A stretch of 64,000 bases of DNA, from NCBI GenBank assembly GCA_036788295.1, contig DAIQNR010000003.1, positions 1 to 64,000 on the forward strand, read 5' to 3'. The notes beneath the pieces are model-generated. The model was given only the letters and a program-made list of their open reading frames with translations, made no database searches and was not told where the DNA came from. Shown in pieces: positions 43,128-51,770 of the stretch. Numbering within the stretch: position 1 is the first letter of the stretch; each line of letters begins with the position of its first letter. The position numbers and the translations under genes are program-made. This DNA comes from JAHQVK01 sp036788295 (GTDB lineage: Bacteria; Myxococcota; Kuafuiibacteriia; Kuafuiibacteriales; Kuafuiibacteriaceae).

Positions 43128-43494
43128 GATGAGTTCCCCTGTCTACGGGTTGGTTTGAAAGCTCGCTCTCCAACGAGATGTCCTTTCTTTCGTCGCGACG
43201 ACGCTGCGCCGTTCGCCGGCGGCCCGACACCGCTGCGGGGTTCGGAATCGCCGAGGGCTCCCCCTCACACCGTCGCGCCCGAAGTTCGGGCCTCAGGGGG
43301 TATCCCCATCCTCCCCGAACGCGTCGGTCCCTCCGACGCCGAGCACTTCCGACCACACGGCCGGCCTTCCGCCCATAGACACGCCGCGTCAGCTTCATGT
43401 CAAGCCGCAAGCCCCCCTCGTCACCTCCCGGTGGGCCCGAGTCCGGCGAGCGAGCAGGGAGGAGGGGAACGAATCTTGCGCGTGTGCGGCCACC
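43128..43494. other. 367-base gap between two divergent genes
   Basis: No convincing gene. The part nearest the CxxC gene (43135-43200) is less GC-rich than its surroundings and may hold divergent promoters. No operator or terminator was identified. Confidence 0.5.
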
Positions 43495-43776
43495 ATGTGT
43501 TTTGGCGTCCCGATGCGCATCCTCCGCGTCCACGGCTACGAGGCCACTGTCGAGGCCCGCGGGGTCGAGCGGGTCGTCAGCACGCTCCTGCTCGAACCCG
43601 AGTCGGCGAAGGAAGGAATCTGGGTGTTGGTGCATCTCGGACAGGCCATCGAGGCAGTGACCGAGGAAGCCGCATTGCTTGCGTGGTCGGCGCTCGAGTC
43701 CCTATTCGGCGAAGAGTTCCCTGAGACCCTGGGCACCCCGCTCGGGGCCGACACCTCGACCGCTCCCGACCGGTAA
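43495..43776 (+). CDS. hypC: Hydrogenase maturation chaperone HypC/HybG
   Basis: 93 aa. The N-terminus starts MCFGVP; the second-position Cys is the conserved residue HypC uses to bind the large-subunit precursor and carry the iron group. A short beta-barrel-type body follows (GYEATVEARGVERVV, EGIWVLVHLGQAIEAV), as in the family. No close ribosome binding site is visible, but the MC terminus fixes the start. It lies 2.3 kb from the hydrogenase large subunit that ends at 46053, so it probably serves that enzyme; hypA, B, D, E and F are not in this window. Confidence 0.88.
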   Translation: MCFGVPMRILRVHGYEATVEARGVERVVSTLLLEPESAKEGIWVLVHLGQAIEAVTEEAALLAWSALESLFGEEFPETLGTPLGADTSTAPDR

Positions 43777-43870
43777 CGAGTGCTCGGGCCCATGTCCGAC
43801 AATGGGAAGGCTCGCAGTCGAAGATCGTGCGGGAAAACCTGGCCTATCTTTTGCGGTGCCGTGAGAAATC

Positions 43871-45646
43871 GTGCGTATCGTCCTCATCCACCCAAACTAC
43901 CACTCCGGCGGCGCCGAAGTCGCCGGCAACTGGCCTCCGGCCTGGGTGGCCTACCTGTCGGGGTCGCTGAAGAAGGCCGGGTATCCGGACATTCGGTTCA
44001 TCGACGCGATGAGCCACTACATCGATGACCCGGAGCTCGCCCGGATGCTCGCCGAGGAGGAGGCGCCGGACATCATCGGCTGCACCGCGATCACCCCGAG
44101 CATCTACAAGGCCCAGGAGACCTTGCGGCTCGCCAAGTCGATCCACCCGAAGGCGGTGACGGTGCTCGGAGGCATCCACGGCACCTTCATGTACAAGCAG
44201 GTCCTCGCCGAGGCCCCTTGGATCGACTACGTGGTCCGGGGCGAGGGCGAAGAGATCCTCGTCAACCTCGTGCGGGCGGTCGAGGCCGGGACCCACGAGC
44301 GGGAGCGGCGGAACATTCGCGGTCTGGCGTTTCGCGACGGGGACCGCATCGTCACCACCGCCGCGCAGGCTCCGATCAAGAACCTGGATGACCTCGCTCC
44401 GGACTGGTCGCTCCTCGACTGGGACAAGTACATCTATTTGCCGCTCGGCAAACGGGTGGCGATCCCGAACTTCGCCCGCGGCTGCCCCTTCACCTGCTCG
44501 TTTTGCTCCCAGTGGAAGTTCTGGCGAGGCTACAAGGCAAGAACCCCGAAGAACTTCGTGGACGAAGTCGAGACGCTGGTGAAGGAGCACGACGTGGGCT
44601 TCTTCATCCTCGCCGACGAGGAGCCCACCATCAACCGGGAGAAGTTCATCGCCCTGTGCGAGGAGCTCATCGAGCGCGACCTCGGCATCCACTGGGGAAT
44701 CAACACCCGGGTAACGGACATCCTCCGGGACGAGGACATCCTCCCCCTGTACCGCAAGGCCGGCCTGGTTCATGTCTCTTTGGGCACCGAGGCGTCGGCG
44801 CAGCTGAACCTCGAGCGGTTTCGCAAGGAGACGACCGTCGCCCAGAACAAGAAGGCGATCAAGCTCCTGCGGGACAACGGGATGGTGGCGGAGGCGCAGT
44901 TCATCATCGGCCTCGAGAACGAGACCGCGGAGAGCATCGAAGACACCTACAAGTGGGCGATGGACTGGGAGTGCGACATGGCCAACTGGATCATGTACAC
45001 CCCGTGGCCCTTCTCGGATCTCTTCGAGGAGCTCGGCGACAAGGTCGAGGTGCGGGACTACGCCCGCTACAACTTCGTGACGCCAATCATGAAGCCGGAG
45101 AACATGACCCGCAGCGAGGTCTTCAACGGCGTCATGAAGAACTATCGGCGGTTCTACATGAACAAGACGTTCTTCAGCTACCCGTGGCTCAAGGACAAGT
45201 TCAAGCGCAACTACATGCTGGGTTGCCTGAAGGCGGCGTTCAAGTCGGGCTTCGAGCGGAAGTTCTACGACCTGGGCCGGATCAACTACCGCGGCCAAAA
45301 GGACATCGACTTCAAGTTCGACGAGGCTCGGGTGCTGAGCCAGGACGAGCTGGTCCAGATCTCCTTGCAGCGAGACAGCGTGGGCAGCGTCTACCAGACC
45401 AAGAGCAGCCGCGACGTGGGCACCGCCTGCGGGGGCGGGCCCTCGAGCGACGCGAAGAAGGAAGGGGACGTCCTGTACCCCAGCTTGGAGCGGGACGAGC
45501 TCGACGTTACCGCGATCTTGGGAGAGGAGAAGATCGACGAGTTCTTCGACCCCAGGGGCTTCGTGCGCCAGCGCGCCCGGGCGAAGCGGCAGTCTGCGGC
45601 CAAGGTCACCCTCCGTGAGGGAGCCGAGGACGAAGCGAAGGTCTGA
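43871..45646 (+). CDS. bchE: BchE: anaerobic Mg-protoporphyrin IX monomethyl ester oxidative cyclase
   Basis: 591 aa from GTG, close to the usual size. The N-terminal B12-binding domain starts with MRIVLIHPNYHSGGAEVAG, NWPPAWVAYLSG follows, and GGIHGTFMY is present. The radical-SAM cluster site is RGCPFTCSFCSQW (Cys205, 209, 212). FFILADEEPTINR, GINTRVTDILRD, VHVSLGTEASAQL, YTPWPFSDLFEELGDKVEV and FVTPIMKPE are all hallmarks of BchE, and the tail keeps the TACGGG motif. BchE makes ring E of bacteriochlorophyll without oxygen, using B12 and SAM. Among B12/radical-SAM proteins this match is unusually strong. It stands alone, next to hypC and opposite the hydrogenase; no other bch, puf or crt gene is in the window. 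Confidence 0.93.
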   Translation: MRIVLIHPNYHSGGAEVAGNWPPAWVAYLSGSLKKAGYPDIRFIDAMSHYIDDPELARMLAEEEAPDIIGCTAITPSIYKAQETLRLAKSIHPKAVTVLGGIHGTFMYKQVLAEAPWIDYVVRGEGEEILVNLVRAVEAGTHERERRNIRGLAFRDGDRIVTTAAQAPIKNLDDLAPDWSLLDWDKYIYLPLGKRVAIPNFARGCPFTCSFCSQWKFWRGYKARTPKNFVDEVETLVKEHDVGFFILADEEPTINREKFIALCEELIERDLGIHWGINTRVTDILRDEDILPLYRKAGLVHVSLGTEASAQLNLERFRKETTVAQNKKAIKLLRDNGMVAEAQFIIGLENETAESIEDTYKWAMDWECDMANWIMYTPWPFSDLFEELGDKVEVRDYARYNFVTPIMKPENMTRSEVFNGVMKNYRRFYMNKTFFSYPWLKDKFKRNYMLGCLKAAFKSGFERKFYDLGRINYRGQKDIDFKFDEARVLSQDELVQISLQRDSVGSVYQTKSSRDVGTACGGGPSSDAKKEGDVLYPSLERDELDVTAILGEEKIDEFFDPRGFVRQRARAKRQSAAKVTLREGAEDEAKV

Positions 45647-46052
45647 ATCCGCCGCGAATCAGCCCGCCCGTGGCCGGCCCGCCTTCTCTTCGCGCCGGCC
45701 TCGAACCCTCTCCTCAGAGCACCTCCGGCGACATCTTCGCCCATACTCCCGAAACACCCACTGGACGTGGTGGGCCGCTACCTCTCGGTTCTCGTAGAGC
45801 CGGGGGCTTCACCACCGGACGCTGCACCCCAGGCCCCAAGGCCCCCCATGTCCTGAGCACACCTCGAGCCAGAAGCCCGTGCGCTGACCCTCTCTGGCGG
45901 GCAACCCTGGGCGCTGGCTGATCCGTTTCGACCCCTGATCCGCGGCTCAGCCGCGGATGAGTTCGGTTCGCTGACCCGCGACGTCGATCCGCCCAGCGCC
46001 GCGAGGAGCCGAGCGACCGGCCGAGAGGCCCGATGTTGGAGTGGGGCGGGGA
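45647..46052. other. Gap between convergent bchE and hydrogenase operon
   Basis: 406 bases with no gene. It contains a strong hairpin at 45938-45958 described separately; nothing else was recognised. It should hold the terminators of both convergent transcripts. Confidence 0.5.
45938..45958. terminator. Hairpin between convergent bchE and hybC
   Basis: ATCCGCGG at 45938-45945 pairs with CCGCGGAT at 45951-45958 around the loop CTCAG. It has no following T-run on either strand, so it would be an incomplete intrinsic terminator or only a structural block. Confidence 0.45.
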
Positions 46053-47753
46053 TTACAGCACTTGGACGGTGGCGATCTCGTCGCCATCTGGGTCGTACGC
46101 GTGGCACGCGCAGGCCATGCATGGGTCGAAGGAGTGGACGGTCCGGAGCACCTCGAGCGGCTTTTCGGGGTTTGCGACTGGGGTCCCGATCAGCGACGCT
46201 TCATAGGGCCCGACCCTCCCCTTTTCGTCCCGCGGGCTCGCGTTCCAGGTCGTGGGCACCACCGCTTGGTAGTTCTTCAGGATGCCTTTTTCGACCACGA
46301 CCCAATGCGAGAGCATGCCCCTTGGCGCCTCGTGAAATCCTACGCCCTGCACCGAACCCGAGGGGAACACCGGAGGCTCGTGGCTTCGGTGGTCGCCCCG
46401 GCCGATGTTGTCCACGAGGCGCTCCCAGTGGGCCTCGAACAGCTCGGCGAGCAGGACAGTGCGAATCGCTCGGCTCAGGTGCCGGCCCATCGTGGAGGAG
46501 AGTTGGCCCACCGCCACCGGCCGTTTCGCCACCGCCTTCACCGCGCCGAGCGCCTTGTCGGTCCACGCCCGGGTGGGCGCGTGGCCGAGCGCATAGCCAA
46601 CGAGGATGTCGGCGACGGGCCCGACTTCGGTGGGGAGGTCGTCGTAGCGGGGGGCCTTCACCCACGAATATTTCCCCTCGTCCTGAAACTTCGTATAGTT
46701 GGGGCGGGTCTCACCCCGCCACGGGTGAAGCGGACGGTCTCCGTCGTACCAGGCCCTGGTCACATCTTCGGTCACCACCCCTCGGAGGCGCTCGTCCCCC
46801 CAATCGGTGATGGCTCGCACCCCGGGGAGGTCTCCACCCCGAATGAAGCCTCCGGGGAGGTCGAACTTCGAGGCCCGCTCGTCGAGCGGTAGGTCGGGGA
46901 CCGCCAGGTAGTTTCGGTCGCCGGCGCCGATGTCGAACCACTCCGGGTACAGTCCGGCGATGGCGCAGGCGTCGGGGAAGTAGACCTGCTTCACGAAGGG
47001 GAGAACGTCGTCCATCAGGTCCTTCAGGCTGTACAACTTGTCCATGTTGAGCGTGGCCAAGCTGTCCGGGTTGATCGCGTTGGCGACCCCGCCCACGGTC
47101 AGGTTCTGGATGTGCGGGGTCTTCGAGCCGAGCACGGCGACGATCTGGTTGGCCTTTCGCTGGAACTCGAGCGCCTGAAGGTAGTGGGTCACCGCGAGCA
47201 GGTTGATCTCGGGGCTCAGCTTCATGGCTGGATGGCCCCAATACCCATTCGCGAACGGGCCGAGCTGGCCGCTGTCGAGCAGGCCGGTGATCTTCCCCTG
47301 GACCTCTCGCATCTTCGGAGCGGAGTTCCCCGGCCACTCCGACAGGCTCTCGGCGACCTTCGAAGCCTTGGAGGGGTCTGCCTTGGGCAGGGTGGTCACG
47401 TCCACCCAGTCGAGCGCCGACAGCTGGTAGAAGTGAACGATGTGGTCGTGAAGCGCGTGGGCGATGAGGATGAGGTTTCGAATGAGCTGCGCGTTCAGCG
47501 GGATTCGCATCCCGAGCGCGTCCTCGACCCCGCGCACCGAGGCGATCGCGTGGACCGTCGTGCACACCCCGCAAAAGCGCTGGGCGTAGATCCACGCCTC
47601 TCGAGGGTCCCGTCCGAGCAGAATGTTCTCGATGCCTCGCCACATCGTGCAGGACGACCAGGACTTCGAGACTTTGCCCCGGTCGATCTCGACGTCGATG
47701 CGGAGGTGACCCTCGATCCGGGTGATGGGGTCAATCGTGAGTCGCTTTGCCAT
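46053..47753 (-). CDS. hybC: [NiFe]-hydrogenase large subunit, Hyb type
   Basis: 566 aa. The two Ni-binding motifs are intact: RFCGVCTTVH (Cys61, Cys64) and DPCMACACH (Cys545, Cys548). Beyond His551 there are 15 more residues, the C-terminal extension that the maturation protease removes after metal insertion. The N-terminus ITRIEGHLRID is typical. It oxidises H2 in the periplasm together with the small subunit. It overlaps hybB by 23 bases and is the last gene of the operon. The presence of HybA- and HybB-like partners places it with membrane-bound group 1 uptake hydrogenases, like E. coli Hyd-2. Confidence 0.95.
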   Translation of the reverse strand: MAKRLTIDPITRIEGHLRIDVEIDRGKVSKSWSSCTMWRGIENILLGRDPREAWIYAQRFCGVCTTVHAIASVRGVEDALGMRIPLNAQLIRNLILIAHALHDHIVHFYQLSALDWVDVTTLPKADPSKASKVAESLSEWPGNSAPKMREVQGKITGLLDSGQLGPFANGYWGHPAMKLSPEINLLAVTHYLQALEFQRKANQIVAVLGSKTPHIQNLTVGGVANAINPDSLATLNMDKLYSLKDLMDDVLPFVKQVYFPDACAIAGLYPEWFDIGAGDRNYLAVPDLPLDERASKFDLPGGFIRGGDLPGVRAITDWGDERLRGVVTEDVTRAWYDGDRPLHPWRGETRPNYTKFQDEGKYSWVKAPRYDDLPTEVGPVADILVGYALGHAPTRAWTDKALGAVKAVAKRPVAVGQLSSTMGRHLSRAIRTVLLAELFEAHWERLVDNIGRGDHRSHEPPVFPSGSVQGVGFHEAPRGMLSHWVVVEKGILKNYQAVVPTTWNASPRDEKGRVGPYEASLIGTPVANPEKPLEVLRTVHSFDPCMACACHAYDPDGDEIATVQVL

Positions 47754-49014
47754 GGACGTCCACCTTCAGGTTGAGCTTCGTGCGACCGTGTTCGACGGCT
47801 CGGTACCAGGTCTCGAGGCTCCCCGGGAAGATCGCCGTGACCTTGACCGCGTAGCTGAACACGGCGATCGTGAGCGCGATGTAGCCCGCCGACATCAGCA
47901 GCTCGATCGCGCTCGGAAAGTACAGCTTCATCTCACCAGGGAGAAAGACGACGGTGGTGGGGACGAAGCGGTACAGCATCGCGCCTGTCATCGTCGATAG
48001 GGAGCAAAGAAAGAGAAGTCGCGGGCGCCGCCGGTTCGTCCTCGAGAACCACAGCAGCAGGCAGGGCACCACCACCAGCAGGTTCTCGATGTGGAACACC
48101 GCGGCAAACCAGGTCGCCTCGAAGGCCAGCGGCATCTTCCCGCTGATCAGGACATCGCCGATCCGGGCCACCCAAAACGCGGCGGCGAGCCCCGCCATGA
48201 GCCTCGCCACCGAAGACAGCACGTCGGCGTCGAAGGAGCGCTTCCACAGCAGGCAGCCGACGAGCACCGTGAACAGCACGCAGGCGGTGCCGGCCACGCC
48301 GGCCTGGATGACGTACAGGAGGGGCAGCAGCTGGGTTTGCCAGAGAGGGTGGATCTTTTCGCCGCCGAGCAGCATCAGCGACCCGAGCGACGACTGATGC
48401 ATCGCGGGCAGGACGTAGGCGGCAGCGACGGCGAACGGAAAGCAGTACCTCATGAGCGGCTTGAGCCGGAGCATGTGCTGCCTCGTGTACGGGCTCGCGT
48501 TGACGTACAGCCGCTCGAAGATCGGGGGGATGTTCTCGATGGTGAGAAAGACGGTCGCGTACAGCGTCATGCACACCGCGACCTCGAGCAGCGACGAGTG
48601 AAGATTCCAGGTGCTCGGGCGAAGCAGAAGATACATGTTCCAGGGTCGCCCCACGTCTACGGTCAGCGCGATCATCGCGGAGAAATAGAAGACCAAGCTG
48701 ATGAGAAGGGCGGTCCGCATGATCAAGTGGAGCTTCTTGACGTTGAAGACCCACGCCGCGATCCCGATCGCGAACCCTCCGGAGCCGAGCGCGGTCAAGG
48801 TCATGACGTTGAAGGTCTTCCAGATGCCCCAGGCGTAGGCGTCGTTCATGCCGGTGAAGGCGAGCCCGCCGAACATGCGAGCGACGCTGAGGCCCACGCC
48901 GAGCAGCCCGAGACCGAGCAGCAGGAGGAACGTTGGGGTGACGATGGGGGCGTCGAAGACGTGCACGCCCCTCTGCCACCGAACGAAGGGTTTGGTGTGA
49001 TCGACGGTGCTCAT
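47731..49014 (-). CDS. hybB: NrfD/HybB-family integral membrane subunit of hydrogenase
   Basis: 427 aa with eight to ten hydrophobic helices (e.g. PTFLLLLGLGLLGVGLSVA, ALLISLVFYFSAMIALTV, WFAAVFHIENLLVVVPCLLL). This family passes electrons from the periplasmic Fe-S subunit to the quinone pool. Conserved polar residues such as GRPWNMYLLLRP are present. Its ATG shares one base with the hybA stop (TGATG) and its end overlaps hybC, so the genes are coupled. Confidence 0.92.
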   Translation of the reverse strand: MSTVDHTKPFVRWQRGVHVFDAPIVTPTFLLLLGLGLLGVGLSVARMFGGLAFTGMNDAYAWGIWKTFNVMTLTALGSGGFAIGIAAWVFNVKKLHLIMRTALLISLVFYFSAMIALTVDVGRPWNMYLLLRPSTWNLHSSLLEVAVCMTLYATVFLTIENIPPIFERLYVNASPYTRQHMLRLKPLMRYCFPFAVAAAYVLPAMHQSSLGSLMLLGGEKIHPLWQTQLLPLLYVIQAGVAGTACVLFTVLVGCLLWKRSFDADVLSSVARLMAGLAAAFWVARIGDVLISGKMPLAFEATWFAAVFHIENLLVVVPCLLLWFSRTNRRRPRLLFLCSLSTMTGAMLYRFVPTTVVFLPGEMKLYFPSAIELLMSAGYIALTIAVFSYAVKVTAIFPGSLETWYRAVEHGRTKLNLKVDVHGKATHD

Positions 49015-49952
49015 CAGACTTGCGGCGGGATGCCGGTCTTCGCGATGGACTCCCGCGCCTCCTCTTCGTGCTCGTGCCAGCGTTTGTTCATGAAGTAGGC
49101 CACCACGCCGTACAACGCGAGGGGGAGTAGCAGCCACTTGTAGAGGATGGCGTGAACCCAAGAGCCGTACCACCCGAGCGGGGTGGGGGAGAGCTTGGGC
49201 AGACCGATCTTCTCGAAGGGAACATGGGACAGATAGAGGACTTGCGTGCCTCCGGCTTCGTGTTCTCCGTAGACGTGGGGGACGTAGCGCTCCGGGTGAG
49301 CCTCCAGTCTGGCCTTGGCGGTCTCGAGCAGCTCGCGCCGAACGCCGAAGATGACCGCCTCGGTGGGGCACACCTCGGTGCAGGCGGGCTGGCCTCCGTC
49401 CCCGAGCCGATGGTCGCACAGCTCGCACTTCACGATCTTGGGGTTGAAGTTCTCCCACTCGAACTTCGGGATCTCGAATGGGCAGGCGACCTCGCAGTAG
49501 CGGCAGCCAATGCACTGGGCTGCGTTCCAGCGGACGACGCCGGTGTGCTTGTCCTTCGTGAGGGCGGTGAACGGACAGCCGGTGACGCAGGCGGGATCCA
49601 CGCAGTGCATGCATTGCCGCTTCACGAAGGAGCTGAGCTTCTCCTCATCGTCCCGGTACAGCTTGATGATGTTCTTCGTCTTCGCGCTGAGGTCCTCGGG
49701 CATCTGCCACAGGCCGTGGACCGGGGAGACTTCCGGAGCGAGGCCGTTGGCCTCGCTACAGGCAGGGACGCACGCCTTGCATCCAATGCACTTCGTCGTG
49801 TCGTAGAGCATGCCGACGGCGGTGGCGATCGCCTCCGGCTTGACGGCGGCGTGGGATGGGTTCGCGGCGGAGGCGGCAGCCGCGGCGCCTGCGGCCCCGA
49901 TGCGCCCGAGCGCCTCCCTTCGGGACAGGCCTCGGGTCTCACCGATGCTCAT
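49014..49952 (-). CDS. hybA: Periplasmic ferredoxin-type subunit of hydrogenase
   Basis: 312 aa. A Tat signal (LSRREALGRIGAAGAAAAA) precedes four [4Fe-4S] binding cassettes, e.g. CIGCKACVPAC, CMHCVDPACVTGCPF, CIGCRYCEVACPFEI and CELCDHR...CTEVCPTEA. A hydrophobic segment near the C-terminus (ILYKWLLLPLALYGVVAYF) would anchor it, as in HybA. It relays electrons from the small subunit to HybB. It overlaps hybO by 14 bases. Confidence 0.93.
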   Translation of the reverse strand: MSIGETRGLSRREALGRIGAAGAAAAASAANPSHAAVKPEAIATAVGMLYDTTKCIGCKACVPACSEANGLAPEVSPVHGLWQMPEDLSAKTKNIIKLYRDDEEKLSSFVKRQCMHCVDPACVTGCPFTALTKDKHTGVVRWNAAQCIGCRYCEVACPFEIPKFEWENFNPKIVKCELCDHRLGDGGQPACTEVCPTEAVIFGVRRELLETAKARLEAHPERYVPHVYGEHEAGGTQVLYLSHVPFEKIGLPKLSPTPLGWYGSWVHAILYKWLLLPLALYGVVAYFMNKRWHEHEEEARESIAKTGIPPQV

Positions 49953-51123
49953 CTTTTGCCTCCTCCTTGGGGCTCTCGGCGACCTGGGCCTCCGCGGTGG
50001 TCGCGGGTCGGTTGGTGAGCTTCTGGGCGGCGACCCACGCCGCTCCGCCCACGGCGCCTACCCCGAGCCCGAGCAATCCGGTGGCGACCGGGTCCACCGA
50101 ACCTTTGGGATGGAGGACCGGTGGATAGAAGTCCGGAGGGGTCGCGTTCTTGATGGGGACCGTGTCGAACATGGGGACCTTGAACGCGAGGTGCTGCTCG
50201 GTGCAGCCGAAACAAGGGGCGCCGATGCCGATGGGCCACGCGTCCACGACCTCGTTGAAGTGGCGGGTCGAGCAGCCGGCGTGGGTGTCCGGTCCTTTGC
50301 AGCCGAGCTTGTACAGGCAGTAGCCCTGCCGGTGGGCCTCGTCTCCAAACTGCTCGGCGAAGCGCCCGGCGTCGAAGTGCCCGCGTCGGGGGCAGTGGTC
50401 ATGGATGAGCCGGTCGAAGGCGAACTTCGGGCGACCTTTGGTGTCGAGCGCTGGGAGCGTCCCGAACCGGGCGTACTGAAGCACGACGGCGAGCAGGGTG
50501 TAGGGGTTTGGAGGGCAGCCGGGGATGTTGATGATCGGCTTGCCTCGAAGAACGTCCGAAACCCCCACCGCTCCGGTCGGGTTCGGCGTCGCCGACGGGA
50601 TCCCCCCCCAGGCCGAGCACGAGCCGATCGCCACCACCGCCGCCGCTCTCGCCCCCACCTCCTTCAGGATTTCGAGCGCCGGGTGGCCGGCGATGGTCAT
50701 GTACCCTTCGCCGGCGGTGGGAATCGAACCCTCCACCACGCAGATGTATCGACCCTCGTTCAGCTCCATCGAGGATCTCAGCGCCGCCTCCGCGTCGTGT
50801 CCCGAGGCGGCCATGATCGTCTCGTGGTAATCGAGGGAGATCATGTGGAAGATGAGCTCGCCCAAATCCGGCTGCGAGGTCCTCAGCAAGCTCTCGGTGC
50901 AGCCCGTGCAGTCCTGAAAGTGAAGCCAGAGGACGGGGAGCCGCCGGGCGCCCCCGAGGATGGAGGCGACCGCCTCCGGGGTCTGCGCGTGGGTCAGCGC
51001 CAGACCGAACGGGGCCGCGACCATCAGCTTCGAGCAGAACGCGAGCACGTCGCGGCGGCTTATCCCGCAGCGGTCGAAGTGGGCGGCGAGGGTGCCGTCA
51101 GGGGGAGCGTGGGTCTGCGGCAT
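49939..51123 (-). CDS. hybO: [NiFe]-hydrogenase small subunit, Tat-exported
   Basis: 394 aa from ATG 51123. A Tat motif (ISRRDVLAF) is followed by a hydrophobic segment. The proximal cluster site DCTGCTESLLR and VVEGSIPTAGEG, the IGSCSAWGGIPSA segment, IINIPGCPPNP and the medial/distal cluster block (CLYKLGCKGPDTHAGC ... CFGCTEQ) are all present. A C-terminal hydrophobic Gly/Ala segment (GLLGLGVGAVGGAAWVA) is the expected membrane anchor. It carries the Fe-S relay of the uptake hydrogenase. hybD ends 117 bases upstream. Confidence 0.93.
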   Translation of the reverse strand: MPQTHAPPDGTLAAHFDRCGISRRDVLAFCSKLMVAAPFGLALTHAQTPEAVASILGGARRLPVLWLHFQDCTGCTESLLRTSQPDLGELIFHMISLDYHETIMAASGHDAEAALRSSMELNEGRYICVVEGSIPTAGEGYMTIAGHPALEILKEVGARAAAVVAIGSCSAWGGIPSATPNPTGAVGVSDVLRGKPIINIPGCPPNPYTLLAVVLQYARFGTLPALDTKGRPKFAFDRLIHDHCPRRGHFDAGRFAEQFGDEAHRQGYCLYKLGCKGPDTHAGCSTRHFNEVVDAWPIGIGAPCFGCTEQHLAFKVPMFDTVPIKNATPPDFYPPVLHPKGSVDPVATGLLGLGVGAVGGAAWVAAQKLTNRPATTAEAQVAESPKEEAKDEHR

Positions 51124-51239
51124 GCATGATTGCCGAGCAACATCGAGACCACGGATCGAATGCAACCGGAAGCAAGTTCGGCGCTACCAGCGGCGACCGC
51201 GGCCGTCGCCCCCGTTTCGAAAAAACGACAGATCGCCGC

Positions 51240-51770
51240 TCATTCCCACCAGGGGGCGCCGTCCCGAGGCCGCTCGCGCTCGCCGATCTCGACGCCGAAG
51301 CGACCGAGTGCGGCTCTCACCGCCTCCACCGCCGGTTCGAGCGCGCGTTGGACCGCTTCGCTCATCGGTGTCCCCTGCTCGGTGCGGTGGACGGTCACCC
51401 CGATGAGGGTCACCGGGAGCGCCCGGCCTTCGGCGAGCTCGACGAGTCTGAGGCTCTCCTTCAGGCCCAAATCGTGGGGGCTCACCCGCGGCGGGGGCGG
51501 GCGCTCGAGCAGGGCCGCCCGGTCGAACGCGCGAATCTCGCCGGCCGGTCCGGGGCCGCGGATCGCGTCGACCAGGACGAGGCCGCGGCGCTCATGCAGG
51601 TAGGGTTGAAGGTTCAGGCCCGGCGTCCCGAGGTCGAGGACCTCGAGCTCGGGCGGCAGATCGAATCGGGACTCGAGCTCGAAGGCGACCCTCGGCCCGA
51701 TGCCGTCGTCGCCCAGAAGCACGTTCCCCAGGCCGAGCACGGCAAATGGAGGCGGCGAGCGCAAGGTCAA
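51240..51770 (-). CDS. hybD: Hydrogenase maturation endopeptidase
   Basis: 176 aa. AVLGLGNVLLGDDGIGPRVA is the family's N-terminal signature, with the metal-binding acidic residue in GDDG, and DLGTPGLNLQPYL and LVLVDAI follow as in HybD/HycI. The enzyme removes the C-terminal extension of the large subunit after Ni insertion; its substrate here is surely the 15-residue tail of HybC. The start overlaps the YkgJ-like gene by four bases. The C-terminal half is longer and more charged than in E. coli HybD. Confidence 0.9.
   Translation of the reverse strand: MTLRSPPPFAVLGLGNVLLGDDGIGPRVAFELESRFDLPPELEVLDLGTPGLNLQPYLHERRGLVLVDAIRGPGPAGEIRAFDRAALLERPPPPRVSPHDLGLKESLRLVELAEGRALPVTLIGVTVHRTEQGTPMSEAVQRALEPAVEAVRAALGRFGVEIGERERPRDGAPWWE

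Noticed and set aside
50709..50735. GGTTCGATTCCCA on the minus strand, like a tRNA T-arm
   Set aside because: It is the conserved VVEGSIP segment of hybO, in frame, and no other tRNA arm could be folded around it.
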